From: Vulcanisaeta moutnovskia 768-28
Lineage (GTDB): Archaea > Thermoproteota > Thermoprotei > Thermoproteales > Thermocladiaceae
DNA length: 64,000 nt
Direction: 5' to 3'
NCBI RefSeq assembly: GCF_000190315.1
Contig: NC_015151.1
Location: forward strand, 620,001-684,000
Shown here: piece by piece, positions 1 to 8,783 of the stretch
Layout: every line of letters begins with the position of its first letter
Position numbering within the stretch: the first letter of the stretch is position 1
The notes under the pieces: generated by a model
The model's database searches: none
Told to the model about the DNA's origin: nothing
Seen by the model: the letters and a program-made list of their open reading frames with translations, nothing else
Position numbers and translations under genes: made by a program

Positions 1-22
1 GACCAGGCTAGACTACGGCCGC
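1..22 (-). tRNA. 5' end of a tRNA, cut by the window edge (possibly tRNA-Gly)
   Basis: Read on the minus strand, the first 22 bases form a tRNA 5' portion: a 7-base acceptor strand GCGGCCG, then TA (positions 8-9), a D-stem start GTCT and a D-loop AGCCTGGTC like that of the tRNA-Thr near 14.8 kb. The rest of the gene lies outside the window, so the anticodon is not visible. The G1-C2-G3 acceptor start and GTCTAG D-arm resemble archaeal tRNA-Gly, but this identity is a guess. A TATA box sits at the right distance upstream. Confidence 0.6.
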
Positions 23-41
23 GGGTTCTGTTTATTCATTG

Positions 42-53
42 CTTATTTAAAAG
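42..53 (-). promoter_or_regulatory. TATA box of the partial tRNA gene
   Basis: On the minus strand CTTTTAAATAAG is centred about 26 bases upstream of the tRNA 5' end at position 22, the standard archaeal TATA-to-start distance. This supports the tRNA call. Confidence 0.5.
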
Positions 54-236
54 CGTTTTCCGTCATTCATGACGCATCAATGAACGCCATAAGAACTAGG
101 AAGTATGTACTAAACCTTGATAAAAAACTGAATAGTACCCGGAGAGAAACAATGCTTTGAGACCAAGCAAACTTGTTTTAGATATACTTAGTAAGTTGTT
201 ATTTTAAACTTCGAAGCTATTAAGAAGAAAGTTGAT

Positions 237-1430
237 TTATGCCCTTTGAATTATTATTGCATAGCCCTGTCCACCACCAACACATGCCGTTGCTAATCCA
301 TACTCCTTACCCATTAACTGCAATTGCCTGGCCAATGTACCGGTGAGCCTGGCTCCAGTTGCGCCGAGTGGGTGACCTATTGCCACGGCACCTCCTTTAA
401 TGTTTACCTTATTTTCATCAATGCCTAACTCCTTAATTGCATTTAATGTGACCACTGCAAATGCCTCATTTATCTCCCATAGGTCTATATCATCAACCTT
501 AAGTCCTGCCTTAGCCAATGCCTTCTTTGATGCTGGTACTGGGCCTTCACCCATTATTGACGGGTCAACAGCAGCCCAGCCAAGAGATACGACCCTAGCC
601 AATGGCTTCAAACCGAGTTCCTTAACCATCTTACCTGACATTAGTACGACTAGTGATGCGCCAGAGTTGAGGGGTGCTGAATTACCAGCCGTTATTATAC
701 CACCAGGTTTAAAGGCAGGCGGTAACTTAGCTAATGCCTCTATTGACGTATTGGGTCTAACGCTTAGATCCTTGTCAACCACAGTCTTCTGACCATCCTT
801 AACAACCTCTATTGGAAGTATCTCATCCCTGAAGTAACCCTCCTCATAGGCCTTAGTAGCAAGCATATGGCTTCTGTAGGACCACCTATCCATTTCCTCC
901 CTGCTTATTTTCTTGAGAGTAGCTAACTTCTCGGCGGTTAATCCCATTACGTATCCCGTAGCCATGTCATACATGGCGTATTCAGGATTTGTGGCTAATT
1001 CAAGGTGTGGAACTATGTATGGATTATTGTACATTGGTACTCTCGATAGGTGCTCATAACCACCGGCAAACACTATGTCAGCCTGTCCCGTCCATATTTC
1101 CATTGCACCGATACCTATTGCATCGAAGGAAGAGGCACACTGCATATCCACAGCCATGGCCGGTATGGTGACCGGAAACTTCGCTAAGAACACGGGTATT
1201 CTACCACCCATGCTCCAATTATCACCGCCCTGAAGTGCATTACCAACTATTACATGGTCTATCTGCTCAGGCTTTATGCCAATATCCTGAACTGCCTTGA
1301 CAAGTAACTTCGAGAATAGTGTTGGCCCACTTATTTCATAAAATACATCGAACTTTGGATCCTCCCTCTTAACCCTGGAGAATGCAGTCCTCTTAAAGTA
1401 AACCATGTATACTTCCTTGTCCTCGCCCAT
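237..1430 (-). CDS. acetyl-CoA C-acetyltransferase / thiolase family protein
   Basis: A 397-residue thiolase, normal length for the family. It shows the acyl-accepting cysteine in MQCASSFDA (about residue 98), the NEAFA motif, the histidine motif GGAVAIGHPLGATGAR, and a C-terminal cysteine in CVGGGQGYA. Thiolases join or cleave acetyl-CoA units (acetoacetyl-CoA or 3-ketoacyl-CoA); archaeal members also include the mevalonate-pathway enzyme that acts with HMG-CoA synthase. No DUF35 partner or HMG-CoA synthase is adjacent, so degradation and biosynthesis cannot be separated here. The window also carries acyl-CoA dehydrogenase and acyl-CoA ligase at 31-34.5 kb, compatible with beta-oxidation-like metabolism. 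Transcribed away from the Fur-like gene on its right. Confidence 0.88.
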   Translation of the reverse strand: MGEDKEVYMVYFKRTAFSRVKREDPKFDVFYEISGPTLFSKLLVKAVQDIGIKPEQIDHVIVGNALQGGDNWSMGGRIPVFLAKFPVTIPAMAVDMQCASSFDAIGIGAMEIWTGQADIVFAGGYEHLSRVPMYNNPYIVPHLELATNPEYAMYDMATGYVMGLTAEKLATLKKISREEMDRWSYRSHMLATKAYEEGYFRDEILPIEVVKDGQKTVVDKDLSVRPNTSIEALAKLPPAFKPGGIITAGNSAPLNSGASLVVLMSGKMVKELGLKPLARVVSLGWAAVDPSIMGEGPVPASKKALAKAGLKVDDIDLWEINEAFAVVTLNAIKELGIDENKVNIKGGAVAIGHPLGATGARLTGTLARQLQLMGKEYGLATACVGGGQGYAIIIQRA

Positions 1431-1521
1431 TCTAATCGGGCTTTAGTACTCTCAGCGTATTAATATTGCTTATTCACATATAAACTATATAGGGTTTAGC
1501 CAGGACGTGAGTTCAGAAAGA

Positions 1522-1529
1522 TTTTTATC
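1522..1529 (+). promoter_or_regulatory. TATA box deciding the start of the Fur-like gene
   Basis: TTTTTATC is centred about 27 bases before the ATG at 1552. A GTG at 1507 lies upstream of this box, so the transcript is probably leaderless and begins at the ATG. Confidence 0.5.
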
Positions 1530-1551
1530 CAGAAATAATTATTATCTCGAA

Positions 1552-1980
1552 ATGAATGAAACAGATGAAATAGTAAGATTACTAAGGAGTAGGGGGCTTA
1601 AGGTAACGCCGCAAAGAATTGCAATACTAAGATTACTGAAGAACGGTGGGCATTTTAATATTGAACAGGTGCTTAATGAGTTAAGGAAGATTGAACCTAA
1701 CATTAGCATATCTACCGTGTACAATGCATTAAATACCTTCGTAGAGCTGGGCATACTGAGATCCTTCGAGGTTGATGGTAAGACTTGGTATGAGATTCGT
1801 AAGAAACCGCATATTAATGTTGTCTGTGAAGATACAGGTCAGATAATTGATGTTAATGTTGATGTTTCCACAATAGAGAGGAAGATAAGGAGTATGGGTA
1901 TAATGATTAGGGATCTTACCATTGTAGTTCGCGGCAATTGTATAAGTCCCTCTCTTTCAGGTGGTAATTCTCAGAAGTAA
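1552..1980 (+). CDS. Fur/PerR-family metal-dependent transcriptional regulator
   Basis: A 142-residue Fur-type winged-helix repressor. The N-terminal helix-turn-helix is clear (LRSRGLKVTPQRIAILRLL and ISISTVYNALNTFVELGIL, both typical of Fur/PerR). The C-terminal dimer and metal domain keeps PHINVVCEDTGQI, but has only one cysteine there and lacks the usual CxxC pair and His-rich stretch, so a structural zinc site of the classical kind is probably absent. An upstream in-frame GTG at 1507 would add 15 residues, but the TATA box at 1522-1529 favours the ATG used here. Fifty-four bases downstream is rubrerythrin, so a peroxide-sensing (PerR-like) role is the simplest inference; iron regulation is the alternative. 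Confidence 0.82.
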   Translation: MNETDEIVRLLRSRGLKVTPQRIAILRLLKNGGHFNIEQVLNELRKIEPNISISTVYNALNTFVELGILRSFEVDGKTWYEIRKKPHINVVCEDTGQIIDVNVDVSTIERKIRSMGIMIRDLTIVVRGNCISPSLSGGNSQK

Positions 1981-1992
1981 GTTCTAACTCGA

Positions 1993-2004
1993 AATATTTA
2001 TAAA
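1993..2004 (+). promoter_or_regulatory. TATA box of the rubrerythrin operon
   Basis: ATATTTATAAAT lies immediately after the Fur-like gene and about 36 bases before the rubrerythrin ATG, so rubrerythrin has its own promoter and a short leader. A Fur-like repressor could act here, but no clear palindrome was seen. Confidence 0.45.
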
Positions 2005-2034
2005 TTAGAGCACAAAGCATTACTTAGATCAGGA

Positions 2035-2508
2035 ATGAGCACAAAAAGGATCCCAAAGGGTACGAAAACCTATGAAAACCTGAAGATTGCGTTTCAAGGT
2101 GAATCAATGGCAAATAGGAGATATCTATACTATGCAAGGATGGCTAGGCAGCTAGGGCTTAATGACATAGCCGAGGCCTTTGAGAAGACAGCGAATGCTG
2201 AGACAGGGCATGCCTTTGGACACCTAATGTTCCTAGGTGTTGATCCTGTTGCAGAGATTGAAATAAATACAATAGAGGACGCACTTAGGGCTTCAATATA
2301 TGGAGAGACCTATGAGTGGACACAGATGTATCCAGGTTTTGCCAAGATAGCTAGGGAGGAGGGATTCCTGGAGGTTGCCGAGTGGCTTGAGGCCGTGGCT
2401 AAGGTAGAGAGACTACATGCAAATAGATTCAATGAGGTACTTGAGAAGTACTATAGGGGTAAAGGAGTTAAAACTGAGGTAGAGGACGAAACACTGGGTA
2501 AGTTATAA
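2035..2508 (+). CDS. rubrerythrin-like ferritin-fold di-iron protein (no rubredoxin domain)
   Basis: A 157-residue four-helix-bundle protein. Iron ligands expected for rubrerythrin are present: Glu in QGESMANRRYL, Glu and His in NAETGHAFGH, a Glu in ASIYGETYEW, and the EWLEAVAKVERLHANRF helix. Classical rubrerythrin continues into a CxxC rubredoxin domain of about 45 residues; this protein stops short and has no cysteines, so it matches the short 'erythrin/sulerythrin' type known from aerobic or microaerobic crenarchaea. The likely role is peroxide reduction in the cytoplasm with an external electron donor. It sits between the Fur-like gene and a DUF3501 gene that starts 10 bases after its stop, which suggests co-transcription. 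Confidence 0.88.
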   Translation: MSTKRIPKGTKTYENLKIAFQGESMANRRYLYYARMARQLGLNDIAEAFEKTANAETGHAFGHLMFLGVDPVAEIEINTIEDALRASIYGETYEWTQMYPGFAKIAREEGFLEVAEWLEAVAKVERLHANRFNEVLEKYYRGKGVKTEVEDETLGKL

Positions 2509-2518
2509 GGCGTTAATC

Positions 2519-3127
2519 ATGGCAAGTGACCTACTTAAAATCATAAGCCATATATACCCACCATCACAATACTTAGGCATCAGAGAGAGGGTTTACGAAT
2601 TAGTGAGTAACTATAAGGCGAATAGGTACGTTAAGGTTGATGATAGATTAACCATACTCTTTGAGGACACTGTAACGGTATGGTTCCAGATAGAGGAGAC
2701 AGTATTTCTTGAGGGTGTTGATGATGAGAAAATACTAAATGAGGCTGTAAGGACGTACTTGCCCATGATACCTAGTGATAATGAGGTAAGCATGACGCTA
2801 TTTGTGTATATTTATAACGATAATGAATTACGAAACTTACTACCACTGTACAGAGGTATCGAGAAGTCGGTCTTTCTGGAAATCGATGGACAAAGAATTA
2901 ATGCTACACCAATATATCCCGAGGATTATGGTCCCAACGCACAGCCGAGGAGCATACACTATTTGAAGTTCCGTGAAGATGGTCTTGACAGAAAGATAAA
3001 CAATGCCAATGAGGTAAGGCTTGTGGTGACTCACAACATGGTTAATAAATCCGTGAAATTAACCATAAAGCAAATAAACGCCCTAAGGAGCTCAATAAAA
3101 AGATCGCAAATTTCCTGGGCCATTTAG
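2519..3127 (+). CDS. DUF3501 family protein
   Basis: A 202-residue protein whose pattern fits DUF3501: an N-terminal YxxxRERVYE region, TILFEDTVTVWFQIEE (FE...T..fQ.qE signature), LPMIPSDNEVSMTLFVYI, a YRGIEKSVFLEIDG segment and SIHYLKF near the C-terminus. DUF3501 proteins are known as neighbours of rubrerythrin and of Cys-rich heterodisulfide-reductase-like proteins in bacteria; their biochemical role is not established. Here the gene follows rubrerythrin by 10 bases on the same strand, so a shared function in peroxide handling or electron delivery is inferred. No HdrD/GlpC-like partner is adjacent. The family call is from memory of the motif pattern. Confidence 0.7.
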   Translation: MASDLLKIISHIYPPSQYLGIRERVYELVSNYKANRYVKVDDRLTILFEDTVTVWFQIEETVFLEGVDDEKILNEAVRTYLPMIPSDNEVSMTLFVYIYNDNELRNLLPLYRGIEKSVFLEIDGQRINATPIYPEDYGPNAQPRSIHYLKFREDGLDRKINNANEVRLVVTHNMVNKSVKLTIKQINALRSSIKRSQISWAI

Positions 3128-3132
3128 AGAAA

Positions 3133-5010
3133 TCATCCTTTCAAATACTCATCAATAGCACGCAGTATGTCGTTTGGATCAGCCTTACCCCTTAGATCCT
3201 TCATTAATACCTTCAATAGCTTGTCCTTATCTTTAATATTCAATTCCTTAGCCCTCTCAAAAACAACCTTCTTGACCTCCTCGTAACTCATCCTTAATAA
3301 GCCAAGTTCCTTAATTACGATGTTAATATCCTTATTTGGTTCCTTAGACCAAGCCTTAATTATGTCAGGTACTGCCTCCTTAGTTATCATATTAATAGCC
3401 AACGCATTAAACAAGGACTTAAGATGCTCCTCCGTTATAAATGATAAATCAACACCATCCCTTTGAAGAGACTTAAGTGTATTAACTAGGGTATTGGCTA
3501 TTAAGGTTGCCGAAACCTTTCCCTGAAACTCCTCAATTAGATAATCAATTAGGTCATAATACGGCGATCTAATGACTTGCATAGCCAATTCCCTACTCAT
3601 GCCATAGCTAACGTACCTACTAACCCTCGACTCAATAGGTTCAGGTATTAATAACTTGGCCTTCTCTATCATCTCAGGCGTAACCCTAATAGGCCTTAAA
3701 TCGGTCTCTGGATACATCCTCGCGGCGCCAGGTCTGGGTCTCATGAACTTATTGGTTCCATCGGGGTTAGCCGCCCTTGTCTCCTCGGGAACTCCATGAA
3801 GTGCCTCTTTAATCCTATCGATAATAACATCGACGGCATCGTTTAAATCCCTATCATTAATGCCAGCTAGAAGTATGAAAGAATCAATACCAAGCCTTGA
3901 AGATACCTTAGAAACCTCCTCAGCCGTTATTCCATAGCCTGGCAATTCATCACTATGAATAAGCCCGGATAGGCTCGTCCAAACCCTGACCCTATCAGCT
4001 AACTCCGTGCCAAACCTCCTATTCGGCTGAACCTCCCTACCTAGTATACCCCTTAGCCCCGGTGTCTTTATGGCTATGACCTTACCACCACCATCAAGGA
4101 CCCTCCTAATCAAGTTAGATTTCGTTGATGAGAATATGTCAGTAACGTCGACAAAGTCCTTAATGAACCACTCCTCCTTAACACCCCTCTTGATTAATTC
4201 ATCACGAATAGCCAGTAGGTTTAATTGACGCTGAACCTCATACTCAATGACCCTGGGTATCAGGCTAAGGTCTGGGACTCCCTTAATCTCCGTCTTAGCG
4301 CCACCCTCAATGGACACGTTCACGTCCTGCCTAACCGTACCAAGCCCCCTCTTCGCCTTCCCCGTCATCTTAATACTATGACCAATGTAGTAAGCCACCT
4401 CCATAACCTCCTGTGGGCTGTAGGTGAGTATTCCCGTGGAAATCTCAATAAGCGGTATACCAAGCCTATCAAGCCTATAAACAACCGTGTCACCCTTCTC
4501 CTCAATCTTCCTAGCCGCATCCTCCTCAAGGGCTATCGTCTGTATCGGGACCTTATAATCAAAGAACTTGGCCAAACCATCATGGGCTATTAACATGGTC
4601 CTTTGGAAACCCGAGGTGTTGGACCCATCAATCACGGTCTTTCTCATCACGTAAACCTCATCAAATATCTTGGCATTAAACATCATAGCAACGGCTAACG
4701 CAACCTCGAGAGACTCAGGGTCTGGGTCATGCGGAGGCTCCTCATCAAGCTCCACAAGACACGTGGTGTCGTAATAACCCTCATAAATGAACGTTCTATG
4801 CTTCCTAAACTCCCAAATGGCCGCTGGATCAACCTCACCAAGCTCACTCATGCTAGGTCTCAACCTCCTAACAACCCTGAAATGAGGCTCATCATTCCTA
4901 ATGACCGGAGAGCAATTACAAAACAACTTCCTACCAGTATTCAATTGAACATGAATCTCCAAACCAACCTTAAGCCCAACAGCCCTATAATCAATCGGCA
5001 TAATACCCAT
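3133..5010 (-). CDS. gatE: glutamyl-tRNA(Gln) amidotransferase subunit E
   Basis: A 625-residue protein of the usual GatE length. With GatD (not in this window) it converts Glu-tRNA(Gln) to Gln-tRNA(Gln), the archaeal route to glutaminyl-tRNA. Visible landmarks are the GatB/E N-terminal core (GLKVGLEIHVQLNT; LFCNCSPV; VVIDGSNTSGFQRT), the VRQDVNVSIEGG motif, the GatE-specific insert related to AspRS (about residues 290-420, with GVPEETRAA and RPRPGAARMYPETDLRP), and a C-terminal helical YqeY-like tail. Start could be the ATG at 5010 or the ATG at 5001; a TATA-like TAATTAAATAGG at about 5027-5038 (minus strand) fits either. The gene is convergent with the DUF3501 gene, only 5 bases apart. Confidence 0.95.
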   Translation of the reverse strand: MGIMPIDYRAVGLKVGLEIHVQLNTGRKLFCNCSPVIRNDEPHFRVVRRLRPSMSELGEVDPAAIWEFRKHRTFIYEGYYDTTCLVELDEEPPHDPDPESLEVALAVAMMFNAKIFDEVYVMRKTVIDGSNTSGFQRTMLIAHDGLAKFFDYKVPIQTIALEEDAARKIEEKGDTVVYRLDRLGIPLIEISTGILTYSPQEVMEVAYYIGHSIKMTGKAKRGLGTVRQDVNVSIEGGAKTEIKGVPDLSLIPRVIEYEVQRQLNLLAIRDELIKRGVKEEWFIKDFVDVTDIFSSTKSNLIRRVLDGGGKVIAIKTPGLRGILGREVQPNRRFGTELADRVRVWTSLSGLIHSDELPGYGITAEEVSKVSSRLGIDSFILLAGINDRDLNDAVDVIIDRIKEALHGVPEETRAANPDGTNKFMRPRPGAARMYPETDLRPIRVTPEMIEKAKLLIPEPIESRVSRYVSYGMSRELAMQVIRSPYYDLIDYLIEEFQGKVSATLIANTLVNTLKSLQRDGVDLSFITEEHLKSLFNALAINMITKEAVPDIIKAWSKEPNKDINIVIKELGLLRMSYEEVKKVVFERAKELNIKDKDKLLKVLMKDLRGKADPNDILRAIDEYLKG

Positions 5011-5407
5011 GACTAAAAACCATACCTATTTAATTACTTAACGCCGCCCATTGTCTTTAAGCATTAATAATTAATCTGTCAAGACCTTAAATCCTTAAAA
5101 TCTTAATACTGATCGGCGAGTAAGCCCTGGGAAACTTAAATATTGAGAATGTTTTAGGCGATTGATTAAGCCCTTATTAGTCGTTAAACTAATTATTCAT
5201 TTATCTTTTCATAAAATGGCATCACAATTCATAATGCGTAAGTCAATACATGGCTTATGGTCCGTAATACAATTATTAAGTATCATGTAAGGTTTAATCA
5301 TAACTGGGGTTTATAGATCCGAAAAATCATGTTTTAAATACGTGATATTAACCCAACTGGATATTGAGTGAAGTTTTATTAACCCAATAATGAATTATGG
5401 CTTAATC
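5011..5407. other. gene-free stretch between divergent gatE and rtcB
   Basis: About 400 AT-rich bases separate the two divergent starts. They hold the gatE TATA region near 5027-5038 and two candidate rtcB boxes (5331-5340 and 5373-5382). A short open stretch ending at about 5290 (24 codons from the ATG at 5218) was seen but has no recognisable features. No RNA gene was recognised. Confidence 0.4.
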
Positions 5408-6862
5408 ATGGTACCACCGTTAAGGAAAATAAGTGATTATGTGTGGGAGATACCGAAGGGATATAAGCCGTGCATGAAGGTGCCAGCTAGAATATTCGCC
5501 GACGAGACACTGCTTGAGAAGATGAAGACGGACATGACACTGGAGCAGGCGGCTAATGTCACGTGCTTGCCCGGCATTTATAAGTATAGCATTGCACTGC
5601 CGGATGCCCATCAGGGCTATGGATTCCCAGTGGGTGGTGTGGCGGCCATGGACATAGAACAAGGTGTAGTAAGCCCAGGAGGAATTGGTTATGATATTAA
5701 TTGTGGCGTGAGACTTCTTAGAACAAATTTAACAGAGAAGGATGTCAGGCCTAAATTAAGGGAGCTTGTGGATACTATATTCAAGTTAGTACCTGCTGGT
5801 GTTGGTGAGACTGGGTTGCTTAGGTTGTCCTTTGGTGACCTGGATAAGGTGCTTGATGATGGTGTTGATTGGGCATTGTCTAAGGGCTATGGTTGGAGTG
5901 ATGATAAGAACTTCATTGAGGAGTTTGGGCATTATGAGGGTGCGGACTCGAGTAAGGTTAGTCAGAGGGCTAAGGAGAGGGGTAAGGATGAGCTTGGTAC
6001 TACTGGCAGTGGTAACCACTTCATTGAGATTCAAGTCGTTAATAAGATATTCGATGCGAACCTAGCCAAGAGGCTTGGTATTGAGCAGGAGGGTCAGGTA
6101 ATGGTTCTGATACATACTGGTAGTAGAGGTCTTGGTCACCAAGTCGCCACTGATTACATAAGGGTTGCGGAGAATAAGATGAAGCAGTGGGGCTTGTTCC
6201 TGCCGGATAGGGAGTTGGCAGCGATGCCCCTGAGCACCAAGGAGGCCCAGGACTACCTAGCTGCCATGAAGGCCGCGGCTAACTACGCATGGACGAATAG
6301 GCAAATAATAACGCACTGGGTTAGGGAAGCCTTCAGGAGGGCCTTTGGTAAGGACCCGGACAAGCTTGGTCTTGAGATTGTCTATGATGTCGCCCATAAC
6401 ATCGCTAAGATTGAGGATCACGTGATTGATGACGAGGGTCACGTTAGGAGGGTTCTCGTGCATAGGAAGGGAGCCACAAGGTCATTCCCAGCGGGTAGGC
6501 TGGAGATACCACCTAAGTATAGGGATATTGGACAGCCCGTCCTAATACCCGGTAGCATGGGCACGGCATCCTACGTATTGATTGGTTTACCAACGTCATT
6601 CCAGGTAACCTTTGGTACGGCACCTCACGGAGCTGGTAGAACGCTAAGTAGGTCGGCCGCGGTTAGGATGCTACCACCAAATAAGGTTAGGAGTACTCTG
6701 GAGAGTAGGGGCATTATCGTGAGATCTGCAGAGAGTGAGATAATATCTGAGGAGGCGCCTGAGGCTTATAAGAACGTTGATAAGGTAGCTGAGATTGCCG
6801 AGTTAACTGGTATGGCTAAGAGGGTCTCGAGGCATACACCCATTGGTGTTGTTAAGGGCTAA
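5408..6862 (+). CDS. rtcB: tRNA-splicing ligase RtcB
   Basis: A 484-residue RtcB from the ATG at 5408, close to the mature Pyrococcus enzyme and starting like it (MVPPLRKI...). RtcB joins 2',3'-cyclic phosphate and 5'-OH ends, sealing tRNA exons after intron removal. Catalytic motifs are all present: GYDINCGVRL (metal Cys), GSGNHFIE, IHTGSRGLGHQ, DVAHNIAK, RKGATRSFP, PGSMGTASY and HGAGRTLSR (guanylylated His). No intein interrupts the gene. An ATG at 5390 would add six residues, but a GTTTTATTAA box at 5373-5382 lies about 30 bases before 5408. Its substrate class is in this window: the three-exon tRNA-Thr at 14.8 kb. Confidence 0.96.
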   Translation: MVPPLRKISDYVWEIPKGYKPCMKVPARIFADETLLEKMKTDMTLEQAANVTCLPGIYKYSIALPDAHQGYGFPVGGVAAMDIEQGVVSPGGIGYDINCGVRLLRTNLTEKDVRPKLRELVDTIFKLVPAGVGETGLLRLSFGDLDKVLDDGVDWALSKGYGWSDDKNFIEEFGHYEGADSSKVSQRAKERGKDELGTTGSGNHFIEIQVVNKIFDANLAKRLGIEQEGQVMVLIHTGSRGLGHQVATDYIRVAENKMKQWGLFLPDRELAAMPLSTKEAQDYLAAMKAAANYAWTNRQIITHWVREAFRRAFGKDPDKLGLEIVYDVAHNIAKIEDHVIDDEGHVRRVLVHRKGATRSFPAGRLEIPPKYRDIGQPVLIPGSMGTASYVLIGLPTSFQVTFGTAPHGAGRTLSRSAAVRMLPPNKVRSTLESRGIIVRSAESEIISEEAPEAYKNVDKVAEIAELTGMAKRVSRHTPIGVVKG

Positions 6863-6938
6863 GGCTTTATTGCTTTAAACCATTCCCAGCTGGATAATAG
6901 TAAATCTTTAAAAAGGTGCCCGTTTCTTATCCTGCGTA

Positions 6939-7607
6939 ATGAGTGATCGAGGAATTACACTGTCTAAGGAGACTGTTACTTATCAGGTTAGTGGTGTAAC
7001 GATAATTGAGGAGTGTCCGAGGGATTTGAAGGCACTGGATGGTGAATCAATTAAGTTATTTGGTAAGTGGCCCTTTGATAACGTTATTGTTAAGGACCCA
7101 GGTCTTAGGAGATACCTATGCCTTAAGCCCATGTACTTACCGCACACGAGTGGTAGGTATCAGAAGAGAAAGTTTGGTAAGGCGAAGATACCAGCCATTG
7201 AGAGATTGATTAATCAATTAATGCACCCAGGTAGGAACGCTGGCAAGAAGCACAAGGCCTATAATATTGTTAAGAGAGCCTTCGACATGGTTTATCTAAA
7301 GGCAGGCCAGAATCCAATACAGATCTTTGTTGACGCCCTGGTTAATGCTGCACCAAGGGAGGAGATCACTAGGGTCGTATATGGCGGTATTGCATACCCA
7401 GTATCCGTTGATGTTTCGCCATTGCGAAGACTAGACCTAGCCATCAAGTGGATAATTGAGGGAGCTAGACAATGTTCCTTCAATAATCCTAAACCCATTG
7501 AAGAGTGCCTTGCTGATGAGATAATCGCTGCCGCACAGAATGACCAGAAGTCCTATGCCATTAGGAAGAAGGATGAGATGGAGAGAGTAGCCGCAAGCGC
7601 AAGATGA
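6939..7607 (+). CDS. rps7: 30S ribosomal protein S7
   Basis: A 222-residue archaeal/eukaryotic-type S7 (uS7), which nucleates the 16S rRNA 3' domain and lines the mRNA exit channel. Landmarks are [17 protein letters not shown], the basic [36 protein letters not shown] and the C-terminal [13 protein letters not shown]. The N-terminal extension of about 60 residues is usual for crenarchaea. A TATA box (TCTTTAAAAAGG, about 6904-6915) lies some 30 bases before the ATG, so the mRNA is probably leaderless. It is not in the usual str operon with S12 and EF-2; neighbours are rtcB and the clamp loader. Confidence 0.95.
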   Translation: MSDRGITLSKETVTYQVSGVTIIEECPRDLKALDGESIKLFGKWPFDNVIVKDPGLRRYLCLKPMYLPHTSGRYQKRKFGKAKIPAIERLINQLMHPGRNAGKKHKAYNIVKRAFDMVYLKAGQNPIQIFVDALVNAAPREEITRVVYGGIAYPVSVDVSPLRRLDLAIKWIIEGARQCSFNNPKPIEECLADEIIAAAQNDQKSYAIRKKDEMERVAASAR

Positions 7608-7760
7608 CAATACCTAATTACTCTATATTCAACTACTCGCAATAACTTAATATTAACCTGCATGAAACAATACACCATGCACTTCTTAAATTTTAATATT
7701 ATTTTACTGGCCACCCAGGAGGAATATTTATTTAACTAAGTAATTCAATAATTACTCGTA

Positions 7761-8777
7761 ATGTCAATCGCAGAATTGATATGGGTTGAGAAGTATCGTC
7801 CTTCGAGGATTGATGACATTATTGACCAGGAGGAAGTTAAGGAAAGAGTGAAGCAGCTTCTTAAGACTGGTAACATGCCTCACATGCTTTTTTATGGTCC
7901 TCCTGGTACTGGTAAGACTACGATGGCTCTTGCCATAGCCCGTGAGCTGTATGGTGATGCTTGGCGTGAGAATGTCCTTGAACTAAACGCAAGCGACGAA
8001 AGAGGAATAACAACAATTAGGGAGAGGGTTAAGGAATTCGCAAGGACTGCCCCTATGGGTAAGGCACCGTATAAGTTGATAATACTTGATGAGGCTGATA
8101 ACATGACATCCGATGCACAACAGGCCCTTAGGAGAATGATGGAGATGTATGCGAACGTGACCAGGTTCATACTGATTGCCAATTACGTGTCCAGGATCAT
8201 CGATCCAATACAATCCCGCTGCGCCATGTTTAGATTCTCGCCGCTTCCTAAGGATGCTGTTCTTGGTAGGCTTAGGGATATTGCTTCGAGGGAGGGTGTT
8301 AAGGTTACTGATGAGGCCCTCGAGGCCATCTGGGACATAAGCCAGGGAGACATGAGAAAAGCAATAAACACACTACAGGCAGCGACTGCCACGGCCAGGG
8401 AAATAACGCCTGAGGTTGTTTATAAAACCGTGGGTTATATAGAACCTAAGGATATTGTTGACCTAGTAAATATTGCACTCAATGGCGACTTCATTAGAGC
8501 ACGGGATAAGTTAAGGACTTTAATGTATGAGCATGGTGTATCCGGAACTGAAATACTGAGGGTAATACAGAGACAGATAATGAGCGGTGCCATTAATGTT
8601 CCTGATGAAGCTAAGGTTGAGATTGCTGAGACAGCGGCTGACATTGATTATAGACTCACTGAGGGTTCTGATGAGGAGATACAGCTTTCAGCTTTCCTGG
8701 CTAGGCTAATGTTGATTGGTAAGAAGTATGGGTTAGTAACTGGTAAGGAGACCAAGGCACCTGCCAAGAAGAGGTGA
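7761..8777 (+). CDS. rfcS: replication factor C small subunit (clamp loader)
   Basis: A 338-residue AAA+ clamp-loader ATPase that, with RfcL, loads the PCNA sliding clamp onto primed DNA. It has the RFC N-terminus [13 protein letters not shown], Walker [10 protein letters not shown], Walker [11 protein letters not shown], the arginine-finger SRC motif ([10 protein letters not shown]), sensor 2 [11 protein letters not shown] and the C-terminal collar helices. Crenarchaeal genes often lack inteins, as here. A TATA box (AATATTTATTTAAC, 7722-7735) lies about 30 bases upstream. rfcL begins 6 bases after its stop, forming a standard rfcS-rfcL operon. Confidence 0.96.
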   Translation: MSIAELIWVEKYRPSRIDDIIDQEEVKERVKQLLKTGNMPHMLFYGPPGTGKTTMALAIARELYGDAWRENVLELNASDERGITTIRERVKEFARTAPMGKAPYKLIILDEADNMTSDAQQALRRMMEMYANVTRFILIANYVSRIIDPIQSRCAMFRFSPLPKDAVLGRLRDIASREGVKVTDEALEAIWDISQGDMRKAINTLQAATATAREITPEVVYKTVGYIEPKDIVDLVNIALNGDFIRARDKLRTLMYEHGVSGTEILRVIQRQIMSGAINVPDEAKVEIAETAADIDYRLTEGSDEEIQLSAFLARLMLIGKKYGLVTGKETKAPAKKR

Positions 8778-8783
8778 CACTAA

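Noticed and set aside
400-792. 130-codon ORF opposite the thiolase
   Set aside because: Low-complexity Ser/Thr/Ala-rich shadow; thiolase motifs on the minus strand are complete.
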